From the NCBI GenBank assembly GCA_025504975.1, contig JANUWI010000014.1, forward strand, positions 992,001 through 1,056,000: 64,000 bases of DNA, written 5' to 3'. Position numbers and translations under genes: made by a program. This DNA is from Plenodomus lindquistii. Taxonomy: Eukaryota; Ascomycota; Dothideomycetes; Pleosporales; Leptosphaeriaceae. The notes under the pieces were generated by a model. It was not told the origin of the DNA, did no database searches, and worked only from the letters and a program-made list of their open reading frames with translations. This document shows, in pieces, positions 23,127 through 37,948 of this stretch (its first letter is position 1; the number at the start of each line of letters is the position of its first letter).

Positions 23127-24371
23127 GAATAATAAAAAAATGTTTTTAAATTAGTAACTAAAAAGAAAAAATAATTATAGATACTAGAGCGCTAATTATA
23201 CCTAGTAGAGGATAGTATAAATAACCTATTATTAGATAAAAAGGCTTTGCTTAAAGCGTATTAAGTAAATAAAAAAACTTAGTTATATTAGATTATTAAA
23301 CTCTAGAGAGACAATTTAAGGCTCTAGAAGTAGATAAATTAGATTAAATAAAAAGCTTTAAATATAAATAAAAAGGCTTTAGATCTATAACTTAAAACAG
23401 TTATACTTAAATAGTAAATAAATAAAATGTAAGTAGAGAAAAATATAGCAGGCTAATAACTTATTATATTTTAGAAAGATAATTCTAGTCTCTAGAAGTA
23501 GATAACGCGCGTTAGATAAAAAGTTTTAGATATAAATAATAAGGCTTTAAACCTGTAACTTAAAATAGTTACGCTTAAGTAGTAAATAAGCAAGACGTAA
23601 GTAGAAATAGATATAATAAACTAATAATTTATTATTTAATAGATAGATATATTAATTTCGCAGCTTAAAAAGATAAATTTTACTTTAGATAAAGAGGTAA
23701 ATAGCCTGCAGCGGAAAATAGTAGAGGCTTAGTTAACTAAAAAAAAAAAGAACTTAGCTTTTAAAGCTAGTAGAGAAGAGATTTAGAGCCTAGAAAAGAA
23801 GCTTAAATAAATTTTATTAGCGTTAGTTTAAAAACTGCTACTATACAGGGATAAAATTAAATAGATTCTAGAGTTATAGAAACTACTTTAGGTATAGATA
23901 GAAGATCTACTAGAAAACGCTTTAATATATTTTATTATATATAAAATTAATAAAAATAGTAATATACATAGTAAGTATATTAATGTTAATAGTAAATAGA
24001 ATAAAAGAATTAAGAAGTTATTAGCTATTAATAGCGTTATAGAAGGTTATTTTAGTATTAATATAAAGGTAGTAATAATAGAAAAGAGATACCTATCTAA
24101 CCTATACACGTATTTTACTATAGGATTTTAAAATCTAAAAATAATGCTACTATTAGGCTTTTAATTCTAAATTAAAAAATACATATAGAGAAAACTGTGT
24201 ATATAACTACTACAGTCTATATAAATAAATAGGTATTATAAGGTTAAAACTATAGAGAAAAAGAAAAAAAAGTTAAATAATATTAAACTAGAAAAGAGGA
24301 ATAAAGGACCTATATTTAAAAATCTTCTAAGTAACTATTATAAAGGCTTAGACTTTAAAGAAATAGAAAAG
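23127..24371 (+). pseudogene. RIP-degraded coiled-coil gene
   Basis: A plus-strand frame of about 415 codons has only TAA/TAG stops. With those read as Gln it is almost entirely coiled-coil-like, rich in Lys, Glu, Gln, Leu and Ile. One segment reads SREEIQSLEKKLKQ (about 23770), and another near the end GLDFKEIEK. It contains a 56-residue internal duplication (23310-23640). The frame ends at a canonical fungal 5' splice site, GTAAGT at 24372-24377, suggesting that an exon of a spliced gene is preserved. Function is unknown; coiled coils occur in cytoskeletal, chromatin and retrotransposon proteins alike. Confidence 0.45.
23310..23640 (+). repeat. 168-bp tandem duplication inside the coiled-coil relic
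   Basis: Copy one starts at 23310 and copy two at 23478. Shared landmarks include CTCTAGAAGTAGATAA, then a conserved GGCTTTA with a following TAACTTAAAA motif, then GTAAGTAGA. The period of 168 bp is 56 codons, or eight heptads, so the duplication keeps the frame and the coiled-coil register. Confidence 0.7.
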
Positions 24372-27300
24372 GTAAGTAATATAGAATCTAGGGGCGTAGG
24401 TACCCTAGTAGTTTAAATTACTTAAAATTGTTTAAAATTCTACTATTATATACGCTATCTACGCTTCTCTAAAGGCTTACTTTAAAAGTAATATAATACT
24501 TTTTCTAGGTAGTAATAGACTTAAATAATAGCTTAGACTTACTTATAATATTACTAATACAAAACTCTAAAAACTATATCTATCTAAGTTATATTTATTA
24601 CTGCATTTATCTTGTCTAGCCTAAAGCTCTAGTGTCTAAAACCTCTTCCTAGTATTTAGTTTATAGAAGGGAGATAGAGAGAGCGAAGTATTTCTAATTA
24701 TTATTGCTTATTCTTTTAATATTCCTTTATTAAAGCTAAGGTAATAGAACAGGCGTTTAATAATAGAATAGTGCTTAGAAATCTAGAGAATATTAGTATA
24801 GTTCTTTAAATAGAATAGGCTAGCTAACGTAGAATTCTAAGAAATTAAAAGCATTTTTTTTACTTTCTATTATAGAAAACACGCAAGGTACTAATCTAGG
24901 CTTTTTAATAATTATAGTAATACGTATAGTTTTATTAATTATATATAGCTATAACGCTTTCTAAAAAATACTAGTACTCTAGTTATTAAATAACTTTATA
25001 ATATTTTAAAGTAGTGTTTTAGGCATTATAAAAATAATATTACTATAATAATAATTAAAAAGTAGAGTGTTTAATTATAGAATTACGTAATAGGTACCTA
25101 GTTTTATTACGTTTTCTAAACGTATATTATAGTAAATATAATCTAATTATATACTACTACAATTTAGATCTATAAACTAGGTTTTTATAATAGTATATAG
25201 TTAGTAGTTTCTATAAGTATAAAAAAGGCTAGGCTATACAGTATATTAGCCTAATAGCTATAAGTAATAATAGCTCTAATTAGTTAACTTTTTACGTAGC
25301 TATTTACTATTAGCCTTGCTATATATATATAGGCTTAGTATACTATACTAGATACGTAGTATCTTTATAAATAGATAGCTTATAGTGCTTATTATAACGC
25401 CTATACTTTATATTACGTAGTTAGTATTTACGTAGTAGAATATAGATTTTAGTAATTTAAACCTATTTCTAACATTATAATAGAGCCTTCTATGTTTTTT
25501 TTAGAAGTTTAGATATAATAGTATAGACTATAGGTAGGTATTATATATATATATAAATAAAAATAGACTTTACTTCTTTTATATAAAGTATATAAAAGTA
25601 ATTTTATTATAGTTAATAGTTAGTATACAGGCTATACACATATACGCTATTATATTAGCTTTAGTAATAGAGGTTTTTATAGTATAGAGACTAGTTTAAT
25701 TTTTTATAATGCACGTTTAAGTACGCTTCTTTCTAACCTTTTTTAAATAGCTTCTCTACACTTTACTTCTAAAAAGAATTAATAGGACTAGTAATATAAT
25801 AGTAGTAATAGCAATTATTATTATATTTCTTATTATTAGTAATATAGTTAGGTCTACTCTATTTATAAATTTATAGATTAAATTATTATAGTAGCTTACT
25901 AAACTCTGCGTTATAAATATAATTATACTTTTTTTTAGTAAGCGTATAAATATTATTATAAATAAAGCTCTTTAGCTGTTCTATAACTACTACTATTTTT
26001 TATATTAATAGTTAGAATGTATAATAGTAACTAAAAGCTTAGTATATACTATTTTATAGCTTGTTTATAATTATAAAGGTTTTTAAGCAATAGAGATAAT
26101 AGTAGGTATAACTTCTTTTTAGAAGAGTATAACTAATATATATATACAGCTACTTACTTTTATAGAGACTTTTACTTTAATATTAGTTCTACCTCTTTAC
26201 TAATAATATTATAAGCTATTTTTTAAAATACACATAATTTTTACTATTTTTTTTCTAGTAATCCTCTAGCTTTATATACTAGGTTTTAACAGTTATATTT
26301 TTATATACTTTATTTCTACTACCTCTAGATTTATTTTATAGAAGGTTACTAGAACTCTACTATTTATATACTAAAACTTAGGTATAGAGTTTTAGTTAAA
26401 AGCTTCTATTACACGCTATCTATACTCTAGGCTAAATAATAAAGTATACTAGGTTTATATTAATATTAAATATCTCTAGATAGTAACTCTAGAACAATTT
26501 ATTTATTTTACTTTACTAAAAGTCTATAGCTTTAGGTTAAGTATTTTTAAAACTTATCTATTTATAATTACTTAGGTAATAGAAAATAAAAGAGAATAGG
26601 TAAAATTAATTATCTTTATAGTTTAAGTATATAGAGGATTTACGCGTAAGTTTAAATTTATAGACTTAGTAATACCTACTCTAATAAAAGGCCTATATAG
26701 GGGAGGACAAGCTACAGCCTTATAGAAATATAATAAGATATTATTTATATCTAGTAGTATAGAGATTATAGTATATTTATATATAATTAAATACTTATTT
26801 ATAGCCTATAACTAATAGACTACGCAAGTAAAATAACTAACTTTACTCTAGTTATTTAAAGTAAAAGGTTAGTACTTATCTCTAAATAATCTAGTATAGT
26901 AATAATAAAACGTAGATTAAATTTATTAGGTAGAGAGGTTTCTAGAGGCGTTATATAATTTTAACTGCTAGAATATTCTAATAATCTACCTTTTCTCGCC
27001 TAATAAATCTAAAGGTTCCTCTAAAGGCCTAGAGTTTAACCCTCTAAAAAAAAGAATATTCTCTATTTGCGGTCTACTTAATATAGCAATATTTATTAAA
27101 GAAAAATAGAGAGCTAAAGCTAGAAATATACTAGTAATAGGTTTAAATCTACTATAATTTAAATAGAGCTTTATATAGCTAATTTATTATAGTTTATAGA
27201 AGTTTTTAGTTTAAGTTATATATAAAATAGACTATTTAAGCTAGTTTATATAATATTTATTTTTAGAATAATTGTTTTTAACTAGATAGAACTGCAGAGA

Positions 27301-30300
27301 GCAGATTATCTATACTTAGGTTTAATTAAAAGAAGAGCTATTAAAAAAACATCTATCTACTAGTATATAGGTTTAGATATATAGCTAATTAATATTATAT
27401 ATATATAAACGCATTTATTTAAGTATTAGAAACTATTAAGCTATTAACTATATAAATATTAACTTGCTATAGAAAACAACGCTATAATATGCTTTAGCCT
27501 TTAAAAGTAATTAAAGCTATAGTAGGTTATAAGTGTATAAATTACTTAAATATAGCTTTACTAATAGAACTGCTTAGTACTATTTCTAGAAAATAACATA
27601 TTACTAAAAGTTTTCTAAAGCTTTTATAGTTACTAATAAAGAAATGCCTTGTATAGTACTAGTAGATTCTAAATAGCTATTTCTAGCTATTTATAGCCTA
27701 TTATAGATAGATAAGTGCTATATTAAGGTTTTAAACTTTATTTTAACTACTATAATAGCTTAGATGTTATAGACAGGCTAATAACTAGACTAATATACTA
27801 TAGAGAAATATATAGTTAAAAATTCTATATTACCTTTTAAAAGCGCGTTTCTATAAAAAGGCTAATAACTTTATCTAGAGAACGTATAGTTAGAGATTCT
27901 ATACTTTCTAGAAACGCGTTTCTAGTTTAACGCGCTACTACTACGCCTCTAGGCAACTATATTCTATATAGAATAAAAAACTATATAAAAGTACAGATTA
28001 GATAGAATTACTTTACACTAGAGATTATATAATATAGAGTAAATATTACTAGAAGAGTAATAAGCCTATACTCTAGTAGCGTAATTATTTTACGTATTCT
28101 ATATAGAACTAGCTCTAATATTACTATAAATACTTTATAATAATTACTTATATATAGACTTTAAAGTGCGTATTATATAAATAGAAAGAAATATTATTCT
28201 ATATAGTTAGTAGAGAAGCGTATAATAGTTAGAGTAGGTAACTATTATTAATAAACGTATAGTTATACTAATAGTCTAGAAAAGTCTAATAAAAAAGAAT
28301 AATAATCTAATATAATCTAATGTATAGCACTTAACTATAGACGCGTATAAAATTACTAGTATAATAAACTTTTTATTTAGCGTTAATAAATTTATTATAA
28401 AAGCGCTAGTACTACCTAATAATTACGCAAGATTTCTATATAAATCTAATAGCTCTAATTGTTTTCTATACTGTAAATTATTCTATTATATTCTACTTTA
28501 AAACTTTTTAGAATCTAGCTTTTAAAAAAGCTACCCCTCTAGTATTTATAGAGTAGATTATTATCTAATATAGGCTTATATACAATACAACGTTTAACGT
28601 AGTATTTAAAAACGTTTATAAAAAGATATTTAAAACGTATAGGCTTATATAATACAGACTATATAATAGGCTTAGAAAATTAAATACAAAAAGAATTTAA
28701 ATGTATATTTATATTTTAGATTATAGTATAAAGCTTTCTATATATCTATATATAGCGCTTAATAAATACACTTACCTAGTGTAAACTTTTATAGAAACTA
28801 TAAATATATTCTTAGAATTTGTATTTATAATTTGTATTTTCTAATATAACCTCTAGTTCTACTATATTAGCTTTTTAATTAAAGTTAAAATACTTATATA
28901 GGGTGTTTACCTAGCCTACTATAGCATTTATATCTATTTAGAGGGCTTTAGCAGCTAAAGCTACTTTAGAGAGCTTTCTAGATAGTTTAGTGTCTATCTT
29001 TATAGTAAAAATAAAAATTTACTTATCTAGTAATTTAAGCTTTAAGTTATACTTCTTTTTTATTTCTCTAAATAAAAAGTTAGTATAATTATAATTTTAG
29101 TTAGAGAAATTCTATAAAGGCCTATATTAATAGATATATTAGCCTGCGCTTACATTATAACTGTTATAAAAGCCTAGATTACTAATATTTATTAGTAGAT
29201 TAGAGTATATAGTATAAAGTTAGTCTAATATAGTTCTATTATACATAGTAATTATATTAGCTAGATTAAAGTACACACTAAAGCCTAGATTAAAGTTTAA
29301 AAAGAAGTTAGCTAGAGGTATTATATTCTCTCTAAATATAATATTTATATTAAGAGTAGAATTAAAACTACTAGTTTTAGGCTAGAATAGATAACTTATT
29401 AGATTTAGCTTAGATAATAGTTAGCTTTAAAGTTCTACTTAAAATTCTATCTATATAGAGCTGCTGTTTAATTAAAATAAAAATATAGTAAGTTATTTTA
29501 TTTTACTATTAAATTATAACTTGTCTAGATTTTAAAAAGACATATTATATTTCTATATAGTAGATACTTAAGCGCTAATATAGCTAGATATAGTAGTAAT
29601 TAATATTTATAAATAGATTACTTAATTTATAACACTAAAAATAATAGTTAGAATTAATTAAAGTTAACTACGCGTAGAGAGCTAAAAAACAACATATTCT
29701 AGTAGAACTAGCTTATAAAATAGTATTAAGCTACTATATTCTAGCTTCTATATAACGTACTAGTACTACCTAGTATTAGTATTCTATTTTTACGCTTTTT
29801 AGCTAGTATAGAGCTAGATTTTATAGGTTTTTCTAGCTTTATAATTGCTTAAATCTTATTATTAAATATAATATTAAAGAAATCTACTAGTAGTTTACAG
29901 CTGCTCTATTTCTTACTATCTCTAAGTCTAAATATTTTATTCTCTTTTTATTAGTTGCGCACGCGCTTTAAACTTTATAAATCTATATTAGATAATCTAT
30001 ATATACATTCTAATATAGACACTCTAAGCTACTTAAAATCTTTATTAGACGTTAGTATTATATCTATCTAAATATAGTTTTTAAAGCTAGCTAGCTGCCT
30101 ATTAGATACGCTTTATTAAATTATATAAAAGATAGCTATTTTATAGAGAATTAGTCTACTACTTAAGCTGTAGACACGTATTAATTTTACTAATATAGTA
30201 TTATAGACAATACCTATAGTAATAAAATATTTAATTGTATAGAAAATCTACTAGAGTTAATAGTTCCTTTATTTACTATAAAAGCAATAGATTTTTACTG

Positions 30301-33300
30301 TAGTAGCTATAATTTAGATGTATAGCTCTTCTAGCAGCATATAGATATTAAGGATCTCTTTAAAAGTAAAGTAAAAGTATTTAAATTATAGATAGAGTAA
30401 ATTCTCTGCTTTAAAGGCTTAAACAATTGTAGTAATATTAGAATAATCTAAAAGCTTTATAATTTTCTCTAGTACTTATTACCTTTTTTAAAAAGCTAGC
30501 TTTCTAACTATTATAAAATAACTAGCGTAAAGATAGAGAGACTAGATTTACGCCTTTTAAATAAAGTCTTTTTATTATTTTAATGTATTCTATAGATTTT
30601 TCTAAAGCTTTTTTTATAGCTTTAAAATGCGAACCTTTTTTTTTATAGTCCTTTTAAAAAGTGCTGCTTTAGTTAAAACTTACAGTTTTAGTAGTCTTTA
30701 GAAAGCTTTTTTAATCTTTTAAAAAGCTATAAATATAATACTATAAGGTTGTAGGCTTATCTAACTATATCTAATTATAGATTTATAATACGTACTATTA
30801 GTAGAATCTAGGTATTAGTAACTATATTACTATACTATTAAAACTAGAAAATGTAATTACTATTTTTATAAAAATAGTCTAGAGAACGTGCCTAAATATA
30901 ATATAAGACTTAGTCTATTAAACCTAGATGTAGAAATATAGAGATTAGAACTATATTATTATAGAAACTAGAAAGTATTATAAAAAGGACTAGACTTACA
31001 GCTTACTTTCTAGATAACTTTTAACTTTTAAATACTAGTAGTTCTAAATATCTAAACTTACTTTTTATAAAACTTACTACTCTAGACCTAGCTCTAAACT
31101 GCCTAACTCTTAGATATTTTAAGTACTCTTTCTATATAAGCAATTAAAAATAAACGTAATACTAGTTAATTAGTCTACTCTAACTTAGCGTTATTACTAG
31201 AGTCTAATAGAAAGTTATTTTTATATACTAGAAGATGTTAAGCTAGCGTATATACTAACGTAGCTAGTAGTAATATATAATTTAAACTAGGTTTCTATAA
31301 CTTAAATACAGCCTAATCTATACTTGTAGTTATTACAGATTTTTAAATAGAAGATTTAGAATTATAGTTAATACTGCGTTAACTTGTATAATAAATAACT
31401 TAGTTATAAAAAGCTAGAAAAGTATATTAAAAAGATGTTTTAAAACATTAAATAATAGTAGAAAGTTTATAGTAATGCGTTTACTGCAATTAATTAGTAT
31501 AGGCGTAAAAATAAACTTTTAAAAAAAAAACTAGAGATTATAACTATAATAGTAAAAAACTAGGTAATTACGTTCTAAGTTTATTTCTATATTTAACTAA
31601 GCTAATAGCCTTATAGTTTAATTCTATAGAATCTAGTAATACTAAAATACTAGTATAAAGAGAAAAAAAAAAAAAACCTAATATTAGAGAGCAAGGCGCA
31701 AGTTTACTAGTTAATAGAGTAAAGAGTATCTAGAAAATTAGAGGTGTAAAGGATATTACTAGTAAAGTAGTAACCTTTAAAGAGGTAATAGATTTAACTA
31801 AAACAATTTTATAACCTTTTAAATTAGCGCTTTATATACCTAATTTTTTAATTTAAAAAAAATTCTAATATTTAAGCCTACTATATTAAGCTATCTTAGT
31901 AGTTAGTTTACGTTATGTTTAAAAAATTAGACTTTATCTTTAAACTTAAGTAGTAAACTTCTAAGCTATTAAATAGCTAAAGTTATAGATAAGCTAGGTC
32001 TATAACGTTTTACATACTAGAGTATTCTCTAATAGTAAAGATTTAGCCTTTTAATATTCTTAATTTTAAGCGTGTTAGATCTATACACTCTAGTTAAAAA
32101 TACTCTAAACTCTATGCAATTTCTAAAGTTCTAAGGTATATCTTTTAGTACTTAAATCTACTTTATAATAGTACTTTTTTAGCTTTTTTTTTAATCTATA
32201 GTTAGCGTTGCTTATATTACTTAAGCTAAACTCTACTTTATAGTTAACTTTTAGTATTATATCTAGAATTATACAAGTATCTAGCTATTAAATTATACAA
32301 AGATATTATTTAGATCTAGATTTTAAAGTTTATATTCTTTATAGTAAGACTTTTTATATATTAGACTATAAGCAGGGCTTAGTTATCTATTAAACAGACT
32401 ATAAATATCTCTAATTACTTAATAGAGCGGCGATTATTATTTGTAGCTATATTTATCTGCTATAGTAATATTATTCTATATTAAAGTTACTAGAGTTTAG
32501 GTAGCATTCTCTAGAAGGTACGTATAGTATTTAGTAAGGATTCTATTAGCTAGGCCTACTTTAATTATTACAGGCAGTTAACTAGAGGGGCTAGTATTAT
32601 TTATTACTGTACTTTTCTAAGCATTACCTATTATACTCTAAAGATTGTTAATTAAACGCTAGACTTAAACTAGAGATGCTATAAACTCTAGATTTTAGCT
32701 AAACGTTAATAAACTTTACCTTTTCCTTTAGACTATTAACTATTAACTTGTTTTATTTTATAGTTAGATACATTTAATTAACAAGCTTATAAAACTCTTT
32801 ATCTAATATATAATTGCTGTTACTTTTAGGTAGCACTTTAATAACGTTAATTTAATAATATTCTAATTATACTAGATCTATTAGTACTAAAACCTAGTTA
32901 TATAGCTGTAATAAAATATTAGCTGCCTCTTTTAAGTTTATAGATAGTAATAAAACGTAGTTAAGGTTATTATTATAAAGTCTAGGCCTAGAACTTATAC
33001 TAGGCTAATTCTATTAATTAAAGTTTATTTTTAGGCTAGAGTTTACTAATAGAGTTTACTATATATTTTTTAAAGCTTATACTATATAAGTTTATACGCT
33101 AAATTACGTTATTAAAAGTAATATTAGTAATATTAGGCACTTTAGCTAGTAAAAAGTGCGTATTTTACGTTTAAAAGGTAATTAAAGGTATAGGTAAAAG
33201 AGATATTATTATACTTAATAGAAATTCTGCGCTAGTTATTAGGTAGTAGTTTAAAATAGTAAATAATACTAAAAGGAAAATTGCTAAAAAGCGTCTAAAA

Positions 33301-33721
33301 GTGCTAGTGCGTGTAAGTAAATAAATTAAAATTCTTTTAAAAGTAATATAATTAGTATTTATACTCTTAATATCTTAGCATTTACATATTAGAAGATTTT
33401 TAGAGTAATTTTAGGCTCTAGAAACAGGTTCTTACCGCATATAACTTAGCTCTCTAATTTCTAGGCTTAAATGCTAGCTAAAATATAGTATATAAATATT
33501 TAACTGCTTTAGTATTAAAATTAATAGTATATCTAGCAAGCTATCTAGAAAAAGTAGTTTTATAGGCCTACTAAATAGTAGCCTAGTACTATATACAACC
33601 TATTAAAAGTAGATAAACTAAAGTAAATAACGCTTTAGTTATATCTAATTTCTAAAGCTATATTAACCCTAGCGTTCTCTAATATTAGATAGTTAGTAGT
33701 GTTAAACTAGATAATAAAGTA

Positions 33722-33880
33722 GATAATCTAAGTTATATAAAGCTTTAACTACTATAGTATTAGTTTTAACTATTTATCTAATGTATTATTATTACGCGAG
33801 CTATAATTAAAGTAGATATGCTAAATTATATAAAGTTCTAAACACTATAGTGTTAGTTCTAACTACTTAAACTATATACT
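33722..33880. repeat. 93-bp direct repeat, two copies
   Basis: GATAATCTAAGTTATATAAA at 33722 and the diverged GATATGCTAAATTATATAAA at 33815 each lead into a similar stretch ending in ACTATAGTRTTAGTTYTAAC. The offset is 93 bp, a multiple of three. No function is apparent. Confidence 0.5.
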
Positions 33881-34901
33881 TAAATAATATATAAAGTATA
33901 CTAGAGCTAGACTATTTTCTATATATAAAAAAATTCTATTTCTATTAATTATATTAGTTAGTTAATTCTAGCGCTATAGAGTAAGTATAGCTAATAGAGA
34001 AGTAAAAGGTGTAGTTTATTATTATTAAAATAATAATTCTAGTATGCTCTAAACGTAAGTTGTAAGAGTTTAGATAGGGTATAAATACTACTTGTCCTTT
34101 CTAAAGGTACTATATGCATTAAGAACCTAAGTTCTTTTAAACCTCTATTTTAAACTTTACTTCTAAGTATTACTTACCTTTAACTTCTGCTATTATTTCT
34201 AGAGCTATATTATATCTACAAGACATAGTAATAATTAATACTAATATAAGTAATTAAACTAGAATTTTTTTAAAAACTTATACTTACAAGCGTAGGTCTA
34301 TAAATTTATATTAATATTTATAAAAGAGATGTATATAGCTAATAATACTACATTATTAATATCTATCTCTAATATTATTACTATCTATAAAATAGTACTA
34401 GATACGCTAATTAAATCCTTTACTTTAGTGCTTAATATTTCTAAAGTTATTACTATTATAAACTTTATTTCTCTAGGTTAGCTAGCGCGAACCTATAAAC
34501 CTACTATAAAAATTGCTTCTAAATACAATCTAATACTACTTAGCTTAACTACACTATATATAATCTATTAATCTTTTAAAAAAAAAGCTTTAATATTAGT
34601 CTAATATAAATTAAGTATTAAACTATTTATTTAATCTAGACCTATATTCTAACTGCAGAATAATAAAAATCTACTATTATTATTAGATTATAAAGGTTCT
34701 AGATGTATTAGAAATACGTCTAGTTTACTAGTAGCTAAAAAGTTAGTATAATAATAGCTTTTCTAGAATATTAATATTTAAAATCTAACTAATTACTATA
34801 ACGCTAAATGTGTAATTAGCTACTATATAGTAATATAGAGTACTTTAGACTTATAACTATAGCTACTTTTCTAAGTTTTTTTAAAGTTACCCTGCAGCTA
34901 A

Positions 34902-35900
34902 TTGTTACGCTTACTAATATTACTTGTAATATCTCTAAAAGATTCTCTATTAGAGGGAACTGTTATAATAGATAGAAAAATAAATTTAAGTATAAATATT
35001 AATAAAGTAAAGAAACTATTAGTTCTAGAGTGTTATAAGCTGCTAATAGAAATTAATTATAAAAAAGACTTATTAAATAGAGAAGCAACTATATTATAAA
35101 AAAAAAGAGTAAAATTAAGTATACAAGCGCTATTATTACCTAGACGTTTAGTTATACTTTACTAATATATAAAAACAAGTAGTAATAGTATAATCTCTTA
35201 GCTAGTTATAAAAGAAAAGCGTTTTAATAAAATATAACGCGTTTAGAAAGGTATTTAAGCTTATTAGATAACTCTACGTAAATTAAATTAACTTAAAAAT
35301 AACCTAAAAGCGTAGAGTTTTAACTATAGAATAGTTAAAGCTAAGCTTTTATACTATAAGTAAAAGTTACTAAGCTATAATATAGTATTTTAATTATAGC
35401 AGCTTTATAAAGGTTTTTTCTAACATATTTACATTAAAAGCAGGAAGAACTAAGAGAGTAAAAATCTAATTAGACTAAAGTTTATAAAATTGCAACAACT
35501 AGTAAAGAAGATTCGCGAACTAAAAGTCTCTAACTAAAATAATAAAAATAATTTAGATTATATACCTAGACACTAACTATAATATAATTTTATTAGATTT
35601 CTAAAATATTATTTACGTGTATTTTCTATTAAAATATGTATTATATTACACTTTTTAACTAGAAAGTACTTATATAATATAATCTAGGCTCTATTAGCGC
35701 AGGACTAAATATAGTAACTCTCTTTACTAATTATTAGTAAAGGGTTTTAAAAACGTTTTTTTTTAGATATTCCTAACTAAAGGGGCGGATATAGTAAAGG
35801 AGGTAAAAATAGTATTACTTTAATCTTATTAGCTATAACTACTTTAACGTAGATCTAATATTAGAAAAAGATACTAGTAAGTTTTTTAACGTAACTATAG
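34902..35900 (+). pseudogene. RIP-degraded open frame, unidentified
   Basis: The frame starts with 65 stop-free codons (34902-35096), unusual for this block, and continues for about 330 codons with only TAA/TAG. It is Lys- and Leu-rich and probably helical, for example KLQQLVKKIRELK (about 35480). No start ATG is visible; the apparent start is TTG. I do not recognise a family. Confidence 0.3.
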
Positions 35901-37354
35901 AGAATATTTCTAGTAGCTTTAATGCGTAGATTATCTCTAAGCTTGTAGTAATATAGAATTTGCTTAATAATACACTAATTTAGTACTAAAAACCTAATAT
36001 AAAGCCTAGGTCTAGAGGTAAAAAATAGGTAACTAGAGTAATATATCTCTATTCTAGGTAGTAAATATTTTTTAGTCCTACTTATATATTATTAAATAGA
36101 CTTTTTATAGTTATTTTTATATATAATCTATTTATAAATTTAGAATATAATATATACTAGAATACGCGCGCATTTAGGCTTATAGGTTCTAGATTATAAA
36201 ACTTTTAACATAGAATATATTTAGTATAATATATTTTTATACTAATTTTATAGATTAGAGTATACTTAGTTATTATATATTCTGTCTATAAAGTAGAGGT
36301 ATTTCTAATTAGAAGTATAGATTGTAATAGCTATATAATAAGCAATAAAATACCTTTACTACTTTTTTAGGCTTAGTTTATTATAAATTATACTATTTCT
36401 CTAGCTATTACTAATTTTAACTAGCTCTATTACCTATATTAAGGCTAGTAATAACTTTTACTATTAGTATAACTACCTATATAATAACTAAGTTTATAGC
36501 TTATATATTCTATGCAGGCTTTTAAATAATTATAACGTAATATACTAAACTACGTTAAGTTTTTATAATACTACTTTTCTACTACTTATTACTATTACTA
36601 GCTCTAGAAACTGTACTAGAGACTAGATAGCTAGGCTTTAAATTTCTAAAAGTGCGCTTTATAGGCCTGCAGCTTTAGAATAGTAAGTATATATATATAA
36701 TATAAAAGGCTATCTACTAACTAAACTAGGTAATATACTAATATAAAAGGTATTACTATAAACTTTATTATTATTATAGAAGAAAAAAGTAACTTAGCTA
36801 AATTCTAGGCTAATAGTAAAACTATAAATATTATAGTAGAATGCTATAGTAATATAATAAGTAGAGAGTTATTATAAAATAAAATATACATAGTAGATTA
36901 AATAGAAAAATTGCGTAATTACTTATAAACTTATATTAGAAGTTCTACTTACGTGTATATATTTATTTTAAAAAATAGTAAGTCTAATAAAATAAAGTAT
37001 TTAATTATACGCGCTATAATTAAGTTATTTCTAGAAGTAGTATAAATAGTCTTTTATCTAAGCTTTTAGCTAGATTTATATACATATTACACTAGTTATT
37101 TGTTTTATTGCTTAGAATTATAAATAAAAGGGAAATAGAAAAATAGAGTAAAGAAAAAAGAGGGGATCTATAGTAGTATTAATATAATATTAAAGTTAGA
37201 ACCTAAAAAATAAAAAGGGATTAGAAGAATATATAGATTGCTTTGCGCTATATTAACTATAAAATAGAATAAAATGTATACTATATAAATAAAGGTAAAG
37301 CTTAGCTTTACTATATTAAAGGTAATTATATAGTAGATAAAGGCACTACAGAAT

Positions 37355-37948
37355 TCTATAGGTATTTATCTCTTTTTATATATAGTATTTAATATAGTCT
37401 AAGTACTACTCTAAATTATTATCTATTTAGAGATATAGTCTATTCTTTATATAATAAAAGTATTTTTAAAGGGCTATAAGCATGCCTTCTATATATACTA
37501 GACTATAAATAATATTAGAGTGCTTTATATAGCCTATAATATAGATTAACTATTCTAGCTTACTTATTTTCTAGACACTACACTTAAAATAAAATCTAGC
37601 TTAGATTAGAATAGTTTTTTTAGTATAGACACTATAACTTTTAATAAAATAGGTCTATAGCTTATAGTAGTAAAGTACTATAAAAGAATATAATACCTAA
37701 TAGTACGCTAGCGTAAGTAAATATAAGTGCTTATTTATATATATAGCTACTTCTATAGTATAATAGTAAAGTCTATTATAATATTTCTACTAGCTATAGT
37801 ACTAAAGTAACTTCTATAGATCTATTATAAGTTTCTACTTAGTTAGACTATTCTTATTAACCTAGGTATATTTTAGAAAATGAATTTTTAATAGCACTCT
37901 ATAAAGCGTTAGTAGGCTTTTATATCTAATCTAGCTACTTTTTTACTT
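37355..37948 (+). pseudogene. RIP-degraded open frame, about 198 codons, unidentified
   Basis: A plus-strand frame has only TAA/TAG stops, with the readable stretch LTYFLDTTLKIKSSLD (about 37560). It looks like real coding remains but matches no family I can name. Confidence 0.25.

Noticed and set aside
27290..27790. Stop-limited frames on both strands
   Set aside because: Both strands read open with RIP-type stops, so the coding strand cannot be decided and no domain was recognised.
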